From: Hygrocybe punicea
Lineage: Eukaryota; Basidiomycota; Agaricomycetes; Agaricales; Hygrophoraceae
Assembly: GCA_963556145.1 (NCBI GenBank)
Contig: OY744461.1
Span: forward strand, 4,588,001-4,652,000
Direction: 5' to 3'
Length of the DNA: 64,000 nt
Part shown: in pieces, positions 21,944 to 33,600 of the stretch
Position numbering within the stretch: the stretch's first letter is position 1
Layout: each line of letters opens with the position of its first letter
Notes under the pieces: generated by a model
What the model was told of the DNA's origin: nothing
Database searches by the model: none
Seen by the model: the letters and a program-made list of their open reading frames with translations, nothing else
Program-made: the position numbers and the translations under genes

Positions 21944-23141
21944 AACTGCTTGATGAGATTACCAAACTGAAATATCAAGGACTCTTACCAGACCATGTCA
22001 AGGGAGATCAGCGAAATTCTATCATTGATCAATTTAGAAAATGGAAAGGAAAGTCATATATTCCAAAAAACATTCATCATGCTATTGCATGGAAAGCCAT
22101 GGAGCAACTAAATCAATACACAACACAGCCCTCTCCATGGCAATTAATTAAACATATGAACAAAAATCAAAAGGCAGATTACAGAAACCTCAACTTTGTT
22201 CCTGCAAAAGGAACTGTTCCAACCACTGTCACTCATAAAAATTCCACAGCCAATGTATTGCAAAATAAAAAACGAAAATTACAACAAGTTGTAAGTTCAT
22301 CTTCCATTGTGAAAAAAAGACGAAAAACAAGTACTATTGAATTAAATGAACCAAAAGGGTTTATATGGGATGCACAAGATTGGAGCTGTGCTTACGATTC
22401 ACTCTTTACAATACTACTAGCAATATGCCATCAAGTTGGAAAAAAAGATTCAATAGCATCAATGAAATATTAAAGATTTTGAGCTTAGGATTCAAACGAT
22501 CCAAGAATCACACAACAGATTTAGAAACAGTTAGAAATACAATCAGACATTTATTGCATCAAGATAAACCCGAAATATTACCTTATGGTCAAGTTGGCAT
22601 TGCCATAAGTGATTTGGCCCATTATATAATGAAAGCAAATGAACCAATGACTTCAACTTGTCTTAAATGTATGAATTGTGAAAACATAACCATTCTGGAA
22701 AATGATAGATGTGATGCCATCTTTCACTGTTCATATTCATTTTCTGGAACAATCTCAGCATGTCTTGCTCAAATTATAGTTAATAGACAACAACACAGAT
22801 GTCAATTGTGTTGGGGAGAGATTACTAAATTTATTGCATTTAACAAAATTCCACCTCTAATCATGTTTACAGTTGACTCTATTGAGAATTTAATAGTTAG
22901 TCAAGTTATAAACTTGTCAATTGATGACATATCCACTGCTTTCACATTGAGAGGAATTGTGTACTATGGTGATGCACATTTTACTGCCCGCATATTCATC
23001 AACAGTATGGTATGGTTTCATGATGGTATATCAACCAGATCAATTTGTATTAATGAAGGTGATATAGATGACTTTTCAAATATTAATTTATTGTCATGTA
23101 ATGGTAATAATGCTGTACTGTTTATATATGCTCAATCTTAA
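21944..23141 (+). pseudogene. Helitron C-terminal cysteine-protease-like domain
   Basis: The frame QQEFRGLELLDEITKLKYQG (21917 on) leads through a basic linker (KKRKTS) to WSCAYDSLFTIL near 22380-22417, a Cys box like that of ubiquitin-specific or OTU-type proteases. A frameshift near 22430 moves to the frame ending at 23141. That frame carries paired CxxC segments (TCLKCMNC, RCQLCW) and a likely His box YGDAHFTARIF followed by VWFHDG. Helitrons of plants, animals and basidiomycetes sometimes carry C-terminal protease domains. Here the order Cys box, zinc-ribbon-like insert, His box suits a USP-like fold. Its role in transposition is unknown. Confidence 0.65.
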
Positions 23142-23178
23142 CATTTGTTCTCTTGCTAAAAAGAGGGACGAGTAACAT

Positions 23179-23210
23179 GCCATGCAAAGCAATGGCCCAC
23201 ACCCCACTAG
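23179..23210 (+). other. Candidate Helitron 3' terminus
   Basis: A short hairpin GCCAT-GCAAAGCA-ATGGC at 23179-23196 is followed ten bases later by CTAG (23207-23210) and then T. Helitrons end in a hairpin plus CTRR and insert before T. The stem is only five pairs and less GC-rich than usual, so this is a weak candidate. Confidence 0.35.
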
Positions 23211-23257
23211 TCGCCATCGTAAGAAATGACTTTCTTTGGCATCACACTAAATGATAG

Positions 23258-23402
23258 TCAATTAGACTGGTGATGGTCTCTCGGCGAGTCCTAATGCGGA
23301 TATCTCGCTAGAGAGACCGGTGGATCTGAGTTTCAACTTGGTGGTTTCCGAGAATTTCCATATTAAGATAGACTCGATAAGGAAGTTAGTCACATTTCCT
23401 GT
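23258..23402 (+). repeat. Left inverted repeat of the RecQ/DUF6589 unit
   Basis: This segment is colinear with the complement of 28420-28563. Shared landmarks in order are ATTAG..T.GTGA, a GGTCTCTC / TAGAGAGACC hairpin, GATCTGAG, and AGACTCGATAAGGAAGTT..TCAC. GATCTGAG and AGACTC are exactly 54 bases apart (end to end) in both copies. Identity is moderate, by eye about 60-65%. It ends about 25 bp before the first ATG of the RecQ-like frame. Confidence 0.6.
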
Positions 23403-23426
23403 ATCATTAGCTTTGAGACTCAATCA

Positions 23427-25328
23427 ATGGTTTGTGCAATGGCTACCATGGACTCTCCACTGCTCAGAATGGACCTGGAATCAATCCAGAATCTCTCTGA
23501 CAACAATCTGGCTGCTAAATATAAAGAAATTTCATCTGATCAACTACCTGGTCAAGACTTCTTTCTGGATTTGAGCGCTTCGGATACAGAAACTGTCCAC
23601 AAACTGTGTCTCCTCCTCTATACAGCGTCAAAGGGTGTGAAACTACCTCATATTTTTCAACTACAAGCTACTCTGGCGCTCTTGGCTGGTCAGGATTCTT
23701 TGATTAACGCTGGTACTGGCTCAAGGAAGACACTGTGTATGGTTCTCCCAGCACTTCTGGACCCTGGCTTTGTTTCCCTTGTCGTGTCTCCTCTGAAGCA
23801 GCTACAGCTTTTACAGGTAAGCGTTTTGTCAAGTTTTTGAACATATTGAAGCACAATTTTGTCAGGTTTCGGAATTCCAGTCATATGGACTAATGGCTGC
23901 TGCTATCAATGAGGACACAACAAATGCGCCCAATTTTGGAAGGCAAGTTTATTTATCATATTCGAAGTGCACACAATCTACACTTCTGGAATTCCTCTCT
24001 ATGGCCTCCCTGCATTCTGCCCAGCCTGGGGATCACTCAGCCAACTTCGCTTGGTGCTAGCTAAGGATACTCCATGTCAAGAACTCTCCTGAACATTTCC
24101 AAATCACATCATCAAATGTGTCATTGATAAACTCTTGTTTCCATCTGACTATGTTATGATCAGCCTTACATCAAATTGTCCGAATGTCACATATGCAACA
24201 CATCCGATTTCAGGGTCACTCAACAACTTTGGCAACCTTCAATTCCTGATTCCTGATACACAAAACGAATCATTCGATATTCACCTAATTCCCAAGACAC
24301 TCGTCTTCCATGACGATTTTGAAGAGGCCGCCAATGCTGCAAAATTCCTCAACAATCTTTTGCCTGAAACCATGTGTCTCAAATGCATTTCCAAGCACTA
24401 TCACAGCCTCATGTCAGACAAATACTTAGAACAGACATTCCATGGCTTTGCTGCACCTGATGGGACGATGAGAATACTGTGCGTGACATCGGGCGCTTCA
24501 ATGGTTAGTGTGCGTTCTCTCATGCATTTTTGTTCACATTGCTTGTTTGTCAGGGTCTTGATGTGCCAGACATTGCATGCATTATCCAGTACGGAGTTTG
24601 TCATGACATCCCAAACCTGCTACAGAGAGGCAGACATGGTGGATGGACATCATTGATCAAAGCCTTGTTCCTCATTATGTATGAACCATGGGCATTAATG
24701 ATGAACCTGTCAGAGTTGCCAGCAGATCTTAGTGACCCAGATCAACCCATGCAAGCGATCACCAAGACGTCCAAAAAGCCTGAGCATACCAGAGTGGCGA
24801 TGTACCAATGTATCCAGTTGGCAGGCTGTGTACGTGAATTCTTTGCAGGTTATCTTGGTGACAAGACACCTACTGGTATGTCTTGACCAGATTTGCCACT
24901 AACGAGCTAATGTGCACATATCCACAGCAACGTCATATATCAATTGCTTTTGTTGTCCTAACCACCCTAACACCAGCTTCGATCTCACGTGATTATTCCC
25001 AGGAACGTTCCTGATGCCACAAAACTTCACGTTTGTTGAGCAAGTCATCGATATATTGTCCACAACAAGGCGAAAATATCAGCTGGTGAAGGAGCACGAG
25101 CCACTAAAGGCAGTTTTATATGCATGGCATTCACACGCACATAACTCAGACCATTGCCGAGCTGTTCATCAAATCTCATGGATCCTAACTGATGCTGAAA
25201 TTGATTTGATCTCAAAAACCATCAAGATGAAGCTCAAGACAATTGCTGACCTCACAACATTGTTGGATGCTCGTGAGGACTGGGTTGGTGAATGGGGTGC
25301 ACAGGTGATGGATAAAATTCAGTCATAA
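23427..25328 (+). pseudogene. RecQ-like DNA helicase, degraded
   Basis: Exon 23427-23816 contains FQLQATLALLAGQDSLINAG and Walker A as GTGSRKT, where the family has GSGKT. Then comes an intron 23817-23865, and after it SEFQSYGLMAAAINEDT. The part that should hold the DEAH box is missing; the frame resumes with SGIPLYGLPAFCPAWG near 23985. TGA at 24090-24092 replaces the Gly of LSGTFP. The second RecA-like domain follows (KTLVFHDDFEEAANAA..., ILCVTSGASM, intron 24504-24553, GLDVPDIACIIQYG). Motif VI reads QRGRHGGW instead of QRGGRGGR. A further exon begins near 24935 with Cys residues like the RecQ zinc site. Loss of DEAH and of key Gly/Arg residues means it cannot be an active helicase. RecQ-like genes of this type are common in basidiomycetes, often subtelomeric. 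Confidence 0.85.
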
Positions 25329-28300
25329 TCATACATCATCCATGTCTACACTCATAGCTACTGCCGGTAATTCATCATCTTCTGTCATAGCTGCAGCCCC
25401 ATCTAAGTTTCCTTCCATCATGCATACAAGTTTTTTGTTAAACGTTGCAAGGCTTGACAACACAAGTTTCTGTATTGATGATGGCCTTCTGTCGATTGTT
25501 CCTGCTTTGCCCTGGATGATACTTGACAAGGCCGAGCTTGTGAACCTTGTTGGCAACTATCCAAACAAGACACGATGTATCTGGCGTAGTATGTGTTTTT
25601 CCTTCGTAAATCCCACCAAGTGCCAATGACATCTGTTTCTTGACATGCTGGAGATGAATGACAGCACTGGAAATGTCGCCCAACTGGTCCCAGTTGGCAT
25701 GAACACCCTTTGCGATGAAGAAAAACTGTAAAATGTCGTTCGTCAAACTCTGACATTGTAAGATCACTGTAATGTACCTTCAGATAACCGATTAAATGTT
25801 CAATGTTTAAATCAACTGCCATGAAGTGTCTGGGCAGTCCTGAGACATTCATGAGCATGTTGTCTTGCATGATGTCACTGGATAATGATCAGTGTGAACA
25901 CTGAATGCTTCAATGAGAGCTCACCTGAATTTTGGCATCCAAATGTACTTGAGATTAGCTAGAAAGTGTAAGATCTCAATACAGTAGTTATTCGAGCCAG
26001 CACCATGAAAGATCTTTGCCAGTGTGGGAAGGAGATCCTCTACACAACCAAAATCGCCTTGAGAGATTGCCTGCATGAGTTCCACAACATAGCAAAGGTC
26101 CCAAGCGAGCAAGAGAATGTTTTGATGGTTGAGATCTTTGAGAGGATCCAGTGCGTTCGGGTAAGGGGGTATGAGTGGATCCTTAGCTTTTGCTCCCTTT
26201 CGCCAGGTCTCTATAGGTGTTGTACACCTCATTAAGACATTCTGCACACAGTCCAAGAGATCTTGAGCAGTAGGCTTGGTTTTTGCAAAGTCTTCAAAGT
26301 CGCCGAGTTCTTGTTGCCACCCGTTGAGAACAATACCATGGAGAATCTGTGTCAGTGCTGCCAGTAATGTATGGTAGTCTGGATGGTCTGCACCAAGCCT
26401 TGTCTTCTCCAGCAGGGTAAAGAAATAGGCCAGACTGCCAATTTGACTAAGCGAGCCACAATGTACATGCAGAAGAGCCCAGATCAAGTTCATACAGAGA
26501 TGAAACAGACCGAATCCAAGCTGAAAGATGTCACGACGAGCCCAGGGATTAATGTCGTGGATTCACAAAACTTGTCCTCCTTGGATGCGAGCATTGGTTG
26601 ACTGGTCGTTGACAGATGGGATAGCATTTTGACTTATTGTCTTGGTATCCAACCCAAGTTGGCCTATGTAAGCATCTTTGTGTACTGAAAGATTACCTTG
26701 GATTGATGACTCATCGATAGTTGTTGCCCGAAGAGGATATTGCTGGGTCTTGTGTCCAGGAGGAAGTTGACGTCGGGGTATAGGTTGCAGGGCAGGATCA
26801 CATGCATAGTTTTCAAATGAATTGCAGTACTTGCAGAGGATTTGGGCGATGATGACTGAGAATTGGTGGTTGAGTATCTTGACCTGTTCGAAGCTAAGAC
26901 AGAGGTCCCAGTTTGACAGTCCCTTGAAGTCTTTGAATTGACTAGCAATTGGCATGAGAACAAGGTCCTGACGGCTTGCGTTATGGAGTGCATACAGAAT
27001 TCCAAATGTTCCAGACCGGACTTTTGCGGGGGTTGATGAACCACGCTGTTCAACAAAGTTTGATGTGCTGATATTGATGTTGTCATAGCAGAACATGTGC
27101 GGGAGTGTGGCTGCTCGCTTTGCCAAAGATATGCAGTGTTGACTGAGATGTGATAGAAGTTTTGTGATGCTGTCATAGGATATCGTCAGACTGCAGCAGA
27201 AAAGTGTGTCAATCATTTTTTTTGAGGACCCAGTACTTCATAGAAACAGGCCGAATACACCTTGAAACTTGAGGCATCAGTTCGAGCGCTGATATGCAAT
27301 CTGGGAAATCATAATATCACAAGCCTGATGTGTTTGAGCAACCAGCAGGAAAAGAAAGTGAATTGTGACCAACAGTCTGGGGACTTTTCTTCTTATTCTT
27401 TCATTTTGCATCTTCCGTTTGTGCAGCAGTTTCGAGCATTTGCAGCAGCGTTGGACAACACTGTGTTGCAAGCCCAAGGGTTGTCTTGAGTTTCCAGTTT
27501 TAAATCATCTCTGGAGTGAGATGTTGTACACTCGGAAGAGAGAGTTCTTTGACGACTTGATCCATTTTGGAGGAGACCACTGAGCAGAGTAAGTCGACAG
27601 CATGGGGGCGCATCCAGTTCAAGATCCAGTCATGGCCTTTTGGGTGCGCAAAGATCCTATTGAGAAGAAGCATAGTCTTTGAAGAGCTCTGAGAGAACCA
27701 TTGCAGCTGATAGCTTTCATATGCGTCTTGTTCTGGGTCAAGTAGATCTAGGAGGAAATCAAGAGGTGTCCGGTGAGCGCTATCAAGCATCATCAAGATT
27801 TCCTGCTTGCATTCCTTCCAAGAGTTTCGTGGTAAAGCAGCACTTTGGATTGTCTTGTATGTACGCATTCCGGATGCTAGTAATGTCAGCTGATTTTCTT
27901 TTGTGCTCAAGGACAGCTCCAGAAGCAAGGGGCCAGGTTTGTAATCCTTTCAAATTGGGGACATACCATCATTACACAGAAAATCTTCAGGCATGGTGTA
28001 TAGCAAATAGTCGTCTAGAGAGTCCCTTGGTGTCTCCAGGATTGACGATTGCACTGACGACGGACTCGGGTGGGTGGTTAGCCCAGGCCTTGAGTTCTCT
28101 CCAAGGAACCCTTGACTTGACAGATTCCAGGCTCGGAAGACCAGAGCAGGTGTCCAGGGACTCATAAGAAACATTCCAGGCTGCTCGGATTCGCCCTGCA
28201 GAACTTGGCCTGGGTGTGTTTGCGTTAGCTGTTCCAAAGTCCAACTTTTGTCCAAGTTCAACGGCTTTGTGTCTTGTCTTGTTCCATTTCTTCTTAGGCG

Positions 28301-28349
28301 CATTTGGATTAACAGAGATGAAGGGGTCATTTGCATGGGGACATTTCAT
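25329..28349 (-). CDS. DUF6589 domain protein, likely spliced and possibly decayed
   Basis: Reading on the minus strand from MKCPHANDPFISVNPN at 28349, the pieces are: a basic N-terminus (28349-27987); NWMRPHAVDLLCSVVSSKM and LTPEMI (27928-27500); SYDSITKLLSHLSQHC and FCYDNINISTSNFVEQRG (27216-26563); the most conserved block MNLIWALLHVHCGS...GSLAYFFTLLEKTRLG...DYHTLLAALTQILHG...GDFGCVEDLLP...HGAGSNNYCIEILHF (26493-25921); then a C-terminal MLMNVSGLPRHFMAVDLNIEHLI and KTHTTPDTS (25870-25438). These are the signature blocks of DUF6589, a large basidiomycete family of unknown function often near mobile DNA. The pieces lie in different frames, consistent with introns, but I could not prove all junctions, so frameshifts are possible. 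Its stop codon (25329-25331) abuts the stop of the RecQ-like frame. Confidence 0.75.
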
Positions 28350-28419
28350 GGTACAGGATAAAAAGATGTATTATTTCGATGTGAAGGATATTTGATCATA
28401 ATCAACACCTATGATATTT

Positions 28420-28563
28420 TCGCCACACGTGATGAATTTCCTTTTTGAGTCTGACCTAATGCGGTAGGTGTGGATTACATGGTAATTCAAGCTCAGATCT
28501 CCCAGGCTCTCTATCGAGGTTTACCAGTTTAGAAGAGAGCCTGGTCACGAGGCTAATAGTCAA
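28420..28563 (-). repeat. Right inverted repeat of the RecQ/DUF6589 unit
   Basis: Inverted, diverged copy of 23258-23402, with its own hairpin (CCAGGCTCTC ... TAGAGAGCCTGG read on the minus strand). It lies about 70 bp upstream of the first ATG of the DUF6589 gene, so both inverted copies occupy the 5' flanks of the two convergent genes. Confidence 0.6.
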
Positions 28564-29828
28564 TAGCTTGTAGTACATAGTTATATTAGGAAATACATAC
28601 CGCTTCATACCATTGGCCTTTGTTTTTAAGCTGAGCCATTCCCCGACATAGATGCACAGTAATTGTGCTGCTACAGCCTTCTTGGGAACATAGGGGTTAA
28701 AACTCATAAGTGGACAATCTGCTATGATGGGACATTCAGCAAGGGTTCATATAATGGGGACCAGCAACGCTCACTCGGAGTTTGAATATTTCCAGGATGT
28801 GGCGCTCCTACTAACATGGAATTGTAATGGTCACTTCTATGGCAGCCTCGTATAGCACAAATGAGCATTAGTTTTGGTGGAACAAATGATAGACAATACA
28901 TAATTAAGCAAAGTCTTCAGGACGGAACATTTTAAAAGTTTCTCAAACTTTCAAAACACCTGTTTATGAATGCCTCCAAGAAGATCTAGGGCCAGGGACA
29001 AACATCTGTCCCGGACATATTGTTTATAAGGTCTATTAGATGGATCCTCAAGTTTTAAAACACAAGGAATGTGCTTGTGTGAGTTATCCATAAAGATTCT
29101 CGGAATGCAGGAGATGACAGTGAACGTGACCAGAAATGACCAGAAAAGGCTGAAAAGCACATCACATTCCCCCAGCAGCCTGGCTATTGAAGGTTTTTCT
29201 GAGGCAAATCGGAAAATTTCCACAATTATTATTGATCATACACTATTCATTGTTATCTGCTATACTTTTGTCCAACTATTACAGCTTGCAAGGCATTGTA
29301 ACTATGATTTCAACCCTTCTACCATCAGAATTTAGCATTTGGCTGAGGTACAAACAAGTACAAAGGCACACATTCTGAACCGGGATTGCCCCTAGCCACA
29401 TATAATTCTGTTGAGGGTTCACATAATTATTATATACAAGTACTAGTGACAATGGGTGGGTGGGGAGCCACGCTTGACAAGACGCGACACCTTGAATTCC
29501 CGATGATATCTACGCAGTTTACAAATGCAGACTCCAGAGAGAAAATGCGAACCCTCCTCAAGCAAACGCGAACCCTATCACGTGTTGGGAAAGGTCCGCG
29601 TTTAGGTTCGCGTTTAAGTTCGCATTATTTTGCCAACTTTTTTTCGCTGGTGTCGAAGCTCTGGCCAACCCTGTCCTAGCCCTGGTGCCATTTTCACAGG
29701 AGCAGGACCTTCCATTATGTATGAGCTTATGCATGATGAGAAATTCAACTGTCCATCATTCAGGTCGTTTACTATAGTATCAGGCTTGATGAAGTAATTC
29801 CTGGATGAAACTTCTAATTCCCGTCCCC
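28564..29828. other. No gene recognised
   Basis: Open frames of 70-97 residues occur on both strands but overlap each other and have no motif. A small inverted motif built from GCGAACC and GGTTCGC words lies at 29545-29630. The interval separates the accessory region from the two core genes downstream. Confidence 0.4.
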
Positions 29829-30546
29829 TCACCGCAATCTATTGAACTTCGGAAGCATTTCACGAAGATATTCGGCGTGTTTCCGTCTCAAATCAGCCTC
29901 TTGCATTATTCCTCGGCCGCCCCACGTGTGTCGTTCAGTGGCAGGACCGTAGATGACTGTATAATCGTCAAGAACTTGGTCCTCTGTCGGGACCACGAGA
30001 CATGCAGCGCCGATGACGCAGTAGGAGGATATTCGGACGGTGTGATGAACCCGTGCCCTGCAGGAGATGGTGTTGAAATTTCCGACAGTTGGAGATTCGA
30101 CCCCTGCAAAGAGGTCACACGGAGGATGAATGCGGTCCAACAGAGTACGTACGGCAGCCTATCTCGAAAAGATTGTCATCGCCTATGCGCATGACCTCCT
30201 TTCGCCTGCGTGCGGGAGATGAGAAAGGGACAGAGGTATAGTATCACGTTGAGTGTACCTGTTCACGATGATGGCGCCTTCCTCGATTATGCACCCTGAG
30301 CCTATTACGATTGGTCCTGCTATGGCGAATATGGTTGCTTTCGGGTGCACGATTGTGCCTGGAGGGAATGAGTGGGGATTCGGCTGGTTGATGGAAGAGA
30401 CCGACCTGGACCGATTGTGATGTCGCCTTTGAGCTCAACATCTTGACAAACGATGGCTCTTGAGTGCAACGTGTACTTATCTCGTCTGGAACAGAATTGT
30501 GAGAATGCAAGCGCGAGAAGAGGAATGTGGTGAACATTGGGGCCAT
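29829..30546 (-). CDS. DCTN6: Dynactin subunit 6 (p27)-like protein
   Basis: I read five exons: 30546-30536, 30485-30406, 30358-30259, 30205-30153 and 30103-29829 (stop at 29829). The joined protein has DKYTLHSRAIVCQDVELKGD, ITIGPGTIVHPKATIFAIAG, IGSGCIIEEGAIIVNRRK, IGDDNLFEIGCRVESPTVGN, VIGAACLV and, at the end, LPKFNRL. This is the left-handed beta-helix of hexapeptide repeats found in dynactin p27, which with p25 forms part of the pointed-end complex of dynactin and helps dynein bind cargo. All four junctions keep frame with GT...AG borders. The first tiny exon (MAPI) and its GTTCAC donor are the least certain part. The start is 83 bp from the divergent gene at 30630. Confidence 0.88.
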
Positions 30547-30629
30547 TTTTGAAGTCACGGTGCTGGGCCCTAACCCTACGTATTGTTGCCTCGTGTTTCC
30601 TGCTTGCCTTGATACCCATCCCTGCTGCC
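30547..30629. promoter_or_regulatory. Short bidirectional intergenic promoter
   Basis: Only 83 bp separate the start codons of the dynactin p27-like gene (minus) and the BTB/CAP-Gly gene (plus). Any promoter for either gene must lie in this gap or inside the other gene. I see no clear TATA box. The region is pyrimidine-rich on the plus strand. Confidence 0.5.
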
Positions 30630-33600
30630 ATGGCTCTCCTTCCTTCACCTCCCGCCCTCCAGGAAGCCACCAGGGCATCGACTGCAGTCTGGCAAGGGAA
30701 TCTGCGGTCCCTGTTTCTGAGTGCAAAGGACCGCTTCCCAGACGTTGTTTGGGAGCTGACCTCGGACGGCGACGAATCCAGCGAGGTCTGGGGCCACAAA
30801 GGTTCGTGGTGTGCACTCCGCCTGGAAACACTACTGACACTTCCTGCCCCAGCAATTGTATACGCCCGCGCTCCTCCCTCCTTCCAAGCCCGTTACTTTT
30901 CTTTCCGTCCCGCTCCCACATCTTCTCCACTGCCTTATTCGTCTTCTCCAACGGGAACCCTGCCTGGACAATCTTCCCTTTCCCTTGTTCTCGATATCCC
31001 TCCCGTTTCGCGATCCCCTTCTCCTTTTCGGATTACATCGCCTACTCCGTCCAATACTCCGGGCCCGCTCCTTCACCTTCGGTCTTCCATCAACCCTATT
31101 CTCTTCTCTAATGAACTCGAGTATCTCTACACTGGCAAGGGCTTTGGAGAGGCATTTGAATTTCTGTTTGATACCTCAGAGAGCCGGGAGGAGGGTGACG
31201 CTGAAGAGAACAGGATCGACAAGCTGCGCAAGGACCTCGTCTTCATGTGGCGCTCTCGCCTTTACTCTGACGTTCGGATCGCGCTGACCGGCAATTTCTC
31301 CTCCACAAATCATGAGGACACTACTGCGATATTTTCTTCTCATCGCTTTATTCTCATCTCTCGCTCTCCTTACTTTCTCAGTGCATTGTCGCTCTGGGAC
31401 GTCCCCAAGTCTAGCGAGCCTTTAGTCCTCAATCTTCCTTCTCCGCCATTCACCCCCGCTTCCCTGCATTTTACACTTGGTTTTATCTATACTGGCACCC
31501 TCACATTTTCTCATAGAACATACGACCTCGACACGGCGTTCCACATCATGCGCTCCGCCACCTACCTTGCTTTGGATAGTCTCTACAACGAGATCCAGGC
31601 TCGCATCGTCCAGGAGATGATGCATGGTCTCTTTCATGCCTTTCTCGAGTTCTCTGAGTATGAACGTATCACTGGCGGCAAGTGGGGCACGGGTGGATGT
31701 CGATGCCGCCAATGTGCTAGACGCGCCCCTCGTGTGCTCGAATTTGCTCTCTCCGACGACGTCAAGAATCCCCATTTGGAACGAGGTGCTCGGCGAGCAC
31801 TGGTAGGGCTTTTCGGTGAAGGATGGTGCACGTCCGAATTTGCGGGACTGCCCCAACGCACAAAAGACAACTTATTAAAGGGATTGGCCAAGAGGACAAC
31901 GACGATAAATGTTTTCGCACTGCTCTTCGCGACCCAGCACGCGATGAAGAAGTTCAATGCTGTCATCGATGCCTGGGCGGATGTTTCCCGGGAAATGATT
32001 CTCGCTGCCAGGAAGACTATCGATGAAGTCTTGTGTTCTAACGCCGAGGAATGTTTTGAACAACCTGAGTGGCTTGAGCTCCTTGAACATGACGGCGTAC
32101 CGTTTCCAGACGTTGAGAGAGTGGAAGGAGTCATGGAAGCCGTCAAGAGAGGTATTACGGATAAGAATGCCCCCATGGTTTACCAGGTACGCGCCTGTTA
32201 GATTGTCTTTGCGCATTATTGACCTCATCTGAAGGTTCTTGTTTCATCTATTCTTTTGAGGCCCCATGCAACTGAATCAGATGCCACAATACTTTCATCT
32301 ACCTCTTCCATACGTGTGCAAGTTGAAGATACTCGCATGGACATAATCCGATGGATGCGCAAGCGCTGGATGGCCATCCGCCAGGAAGGCGGTTTTGATG
32401 CACTGGAAGGCTGGGCTATCAAGGAAATCAGTCATGGTCTGTTTGGGAGCTATGTGTTTCGCCTCTTCTGACGACTTCCTTTGCAGAAATCGAAGTGCCT
32501 GTTGATGATCTGTTCAGCATCACACCCGCCGTCTCTCCGAAATGTCCTCCCACCAAAAACAGTCTGAGGCCGACGTTTGGCAAGGTTGATGGCGAAAGTG
32601 ACACCGCTAGCATGCACTCTTTGCGTGCATCTGTTCTTAACCGTAATATCAGCAAACGAAATGTTACACCCACTCTCCGAGAACTACCTTTGATATCTTC
32701 AGGCAGCTCCATGCGGTCCTTAGCGCGGAGTGCAATTTCTAGTGCATTACAACCGTCTCCCACAGGATCCAATACATGTCTTCAGCCTTCCCATGGACCT
32801 CGTCCGGACTCCAAGCTCACGCCAAGTTCGCCTTCTATCCGAACTCCTTCTGCTGCACATTCTAGCATCATGGGGGGTGATGATGTTGATAAGGTGGACA
32901 GTATGCCGGTATTCACCAATGTTACCAAGATGGTTCTATCAAGACCCAACGTTGCGAAATCCCCTCGCAGCAGTGTGGCTTCTTCCAAGGCTGGAATCCC
33001 AATTGACCGTCCCAAATCGTCGGCTTCCTCGTTTATATCTGTGCAATCACACACTTCCACGTTACGGCATGCAGGTGCTTCTACTGGCTTGCGCCCGCCT
33101 GCGAGCGCAGCGCGTCCTACTTCCACATTGTCGACCGCAAGTGCTTCCTCTACAACCTTCAAAACTGCCAACTCTGAAATACGAACCCCGTCTCGGTCGC
33201 GGAGAACCTCCACAGTATCGACTATTTCTAATATAAGCGCTAAAGTGGCCATTCCGAAAGTTTCACAGTCGAGAACGAGTTCTACCCCTTCTGCTACCTC
33301 CTTTACGAGACCCAAACGGCCTTCGGTCCCCCCGCTTGACCCCGCAAAGTTGAGCCCCGTAACCCCAAGTAGATCAAGTTCTGCGGCGTCTTCTCGTTCC
33401 ACTAGAACTGCACCCTCTGCGTCCCCCGCTCCCTGGAACAATGCGAGCCGAAGGTCCACCACAGCAGACAAAACAACCCTTCCTCCATCCAAAGTCAACG
33501 GACAAACGGTGCTAACCAGCGCTGCCATATCAGACAAATGCAAAGGCAGAACCAATGCAATTGTCTCGGAGAGCAAACGAACCGGCATGGCATCAGGCAC

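Noticed and set aside
23250..23335. Hairpin GGTCTCTC...GAGAGACC as the Helitron 3' end
   Set aside because: The same hairpin exists in inverted order at 28490-28550 with matching flanks, so it belongs to the inverted repeats around the RecQ/DUF6589 unit.
29829..30140. Bacterial-type gamma carbonic anhydrase or acetyltransferase
   Set aside because: The beta-helix repeats could suggest it, but the IGDDNLFEIGCRVESPTVGN and LPKFN blocks and intron structure fit dynactin p27, and metal-binding His residues of carbonic anhydrases are not in place.
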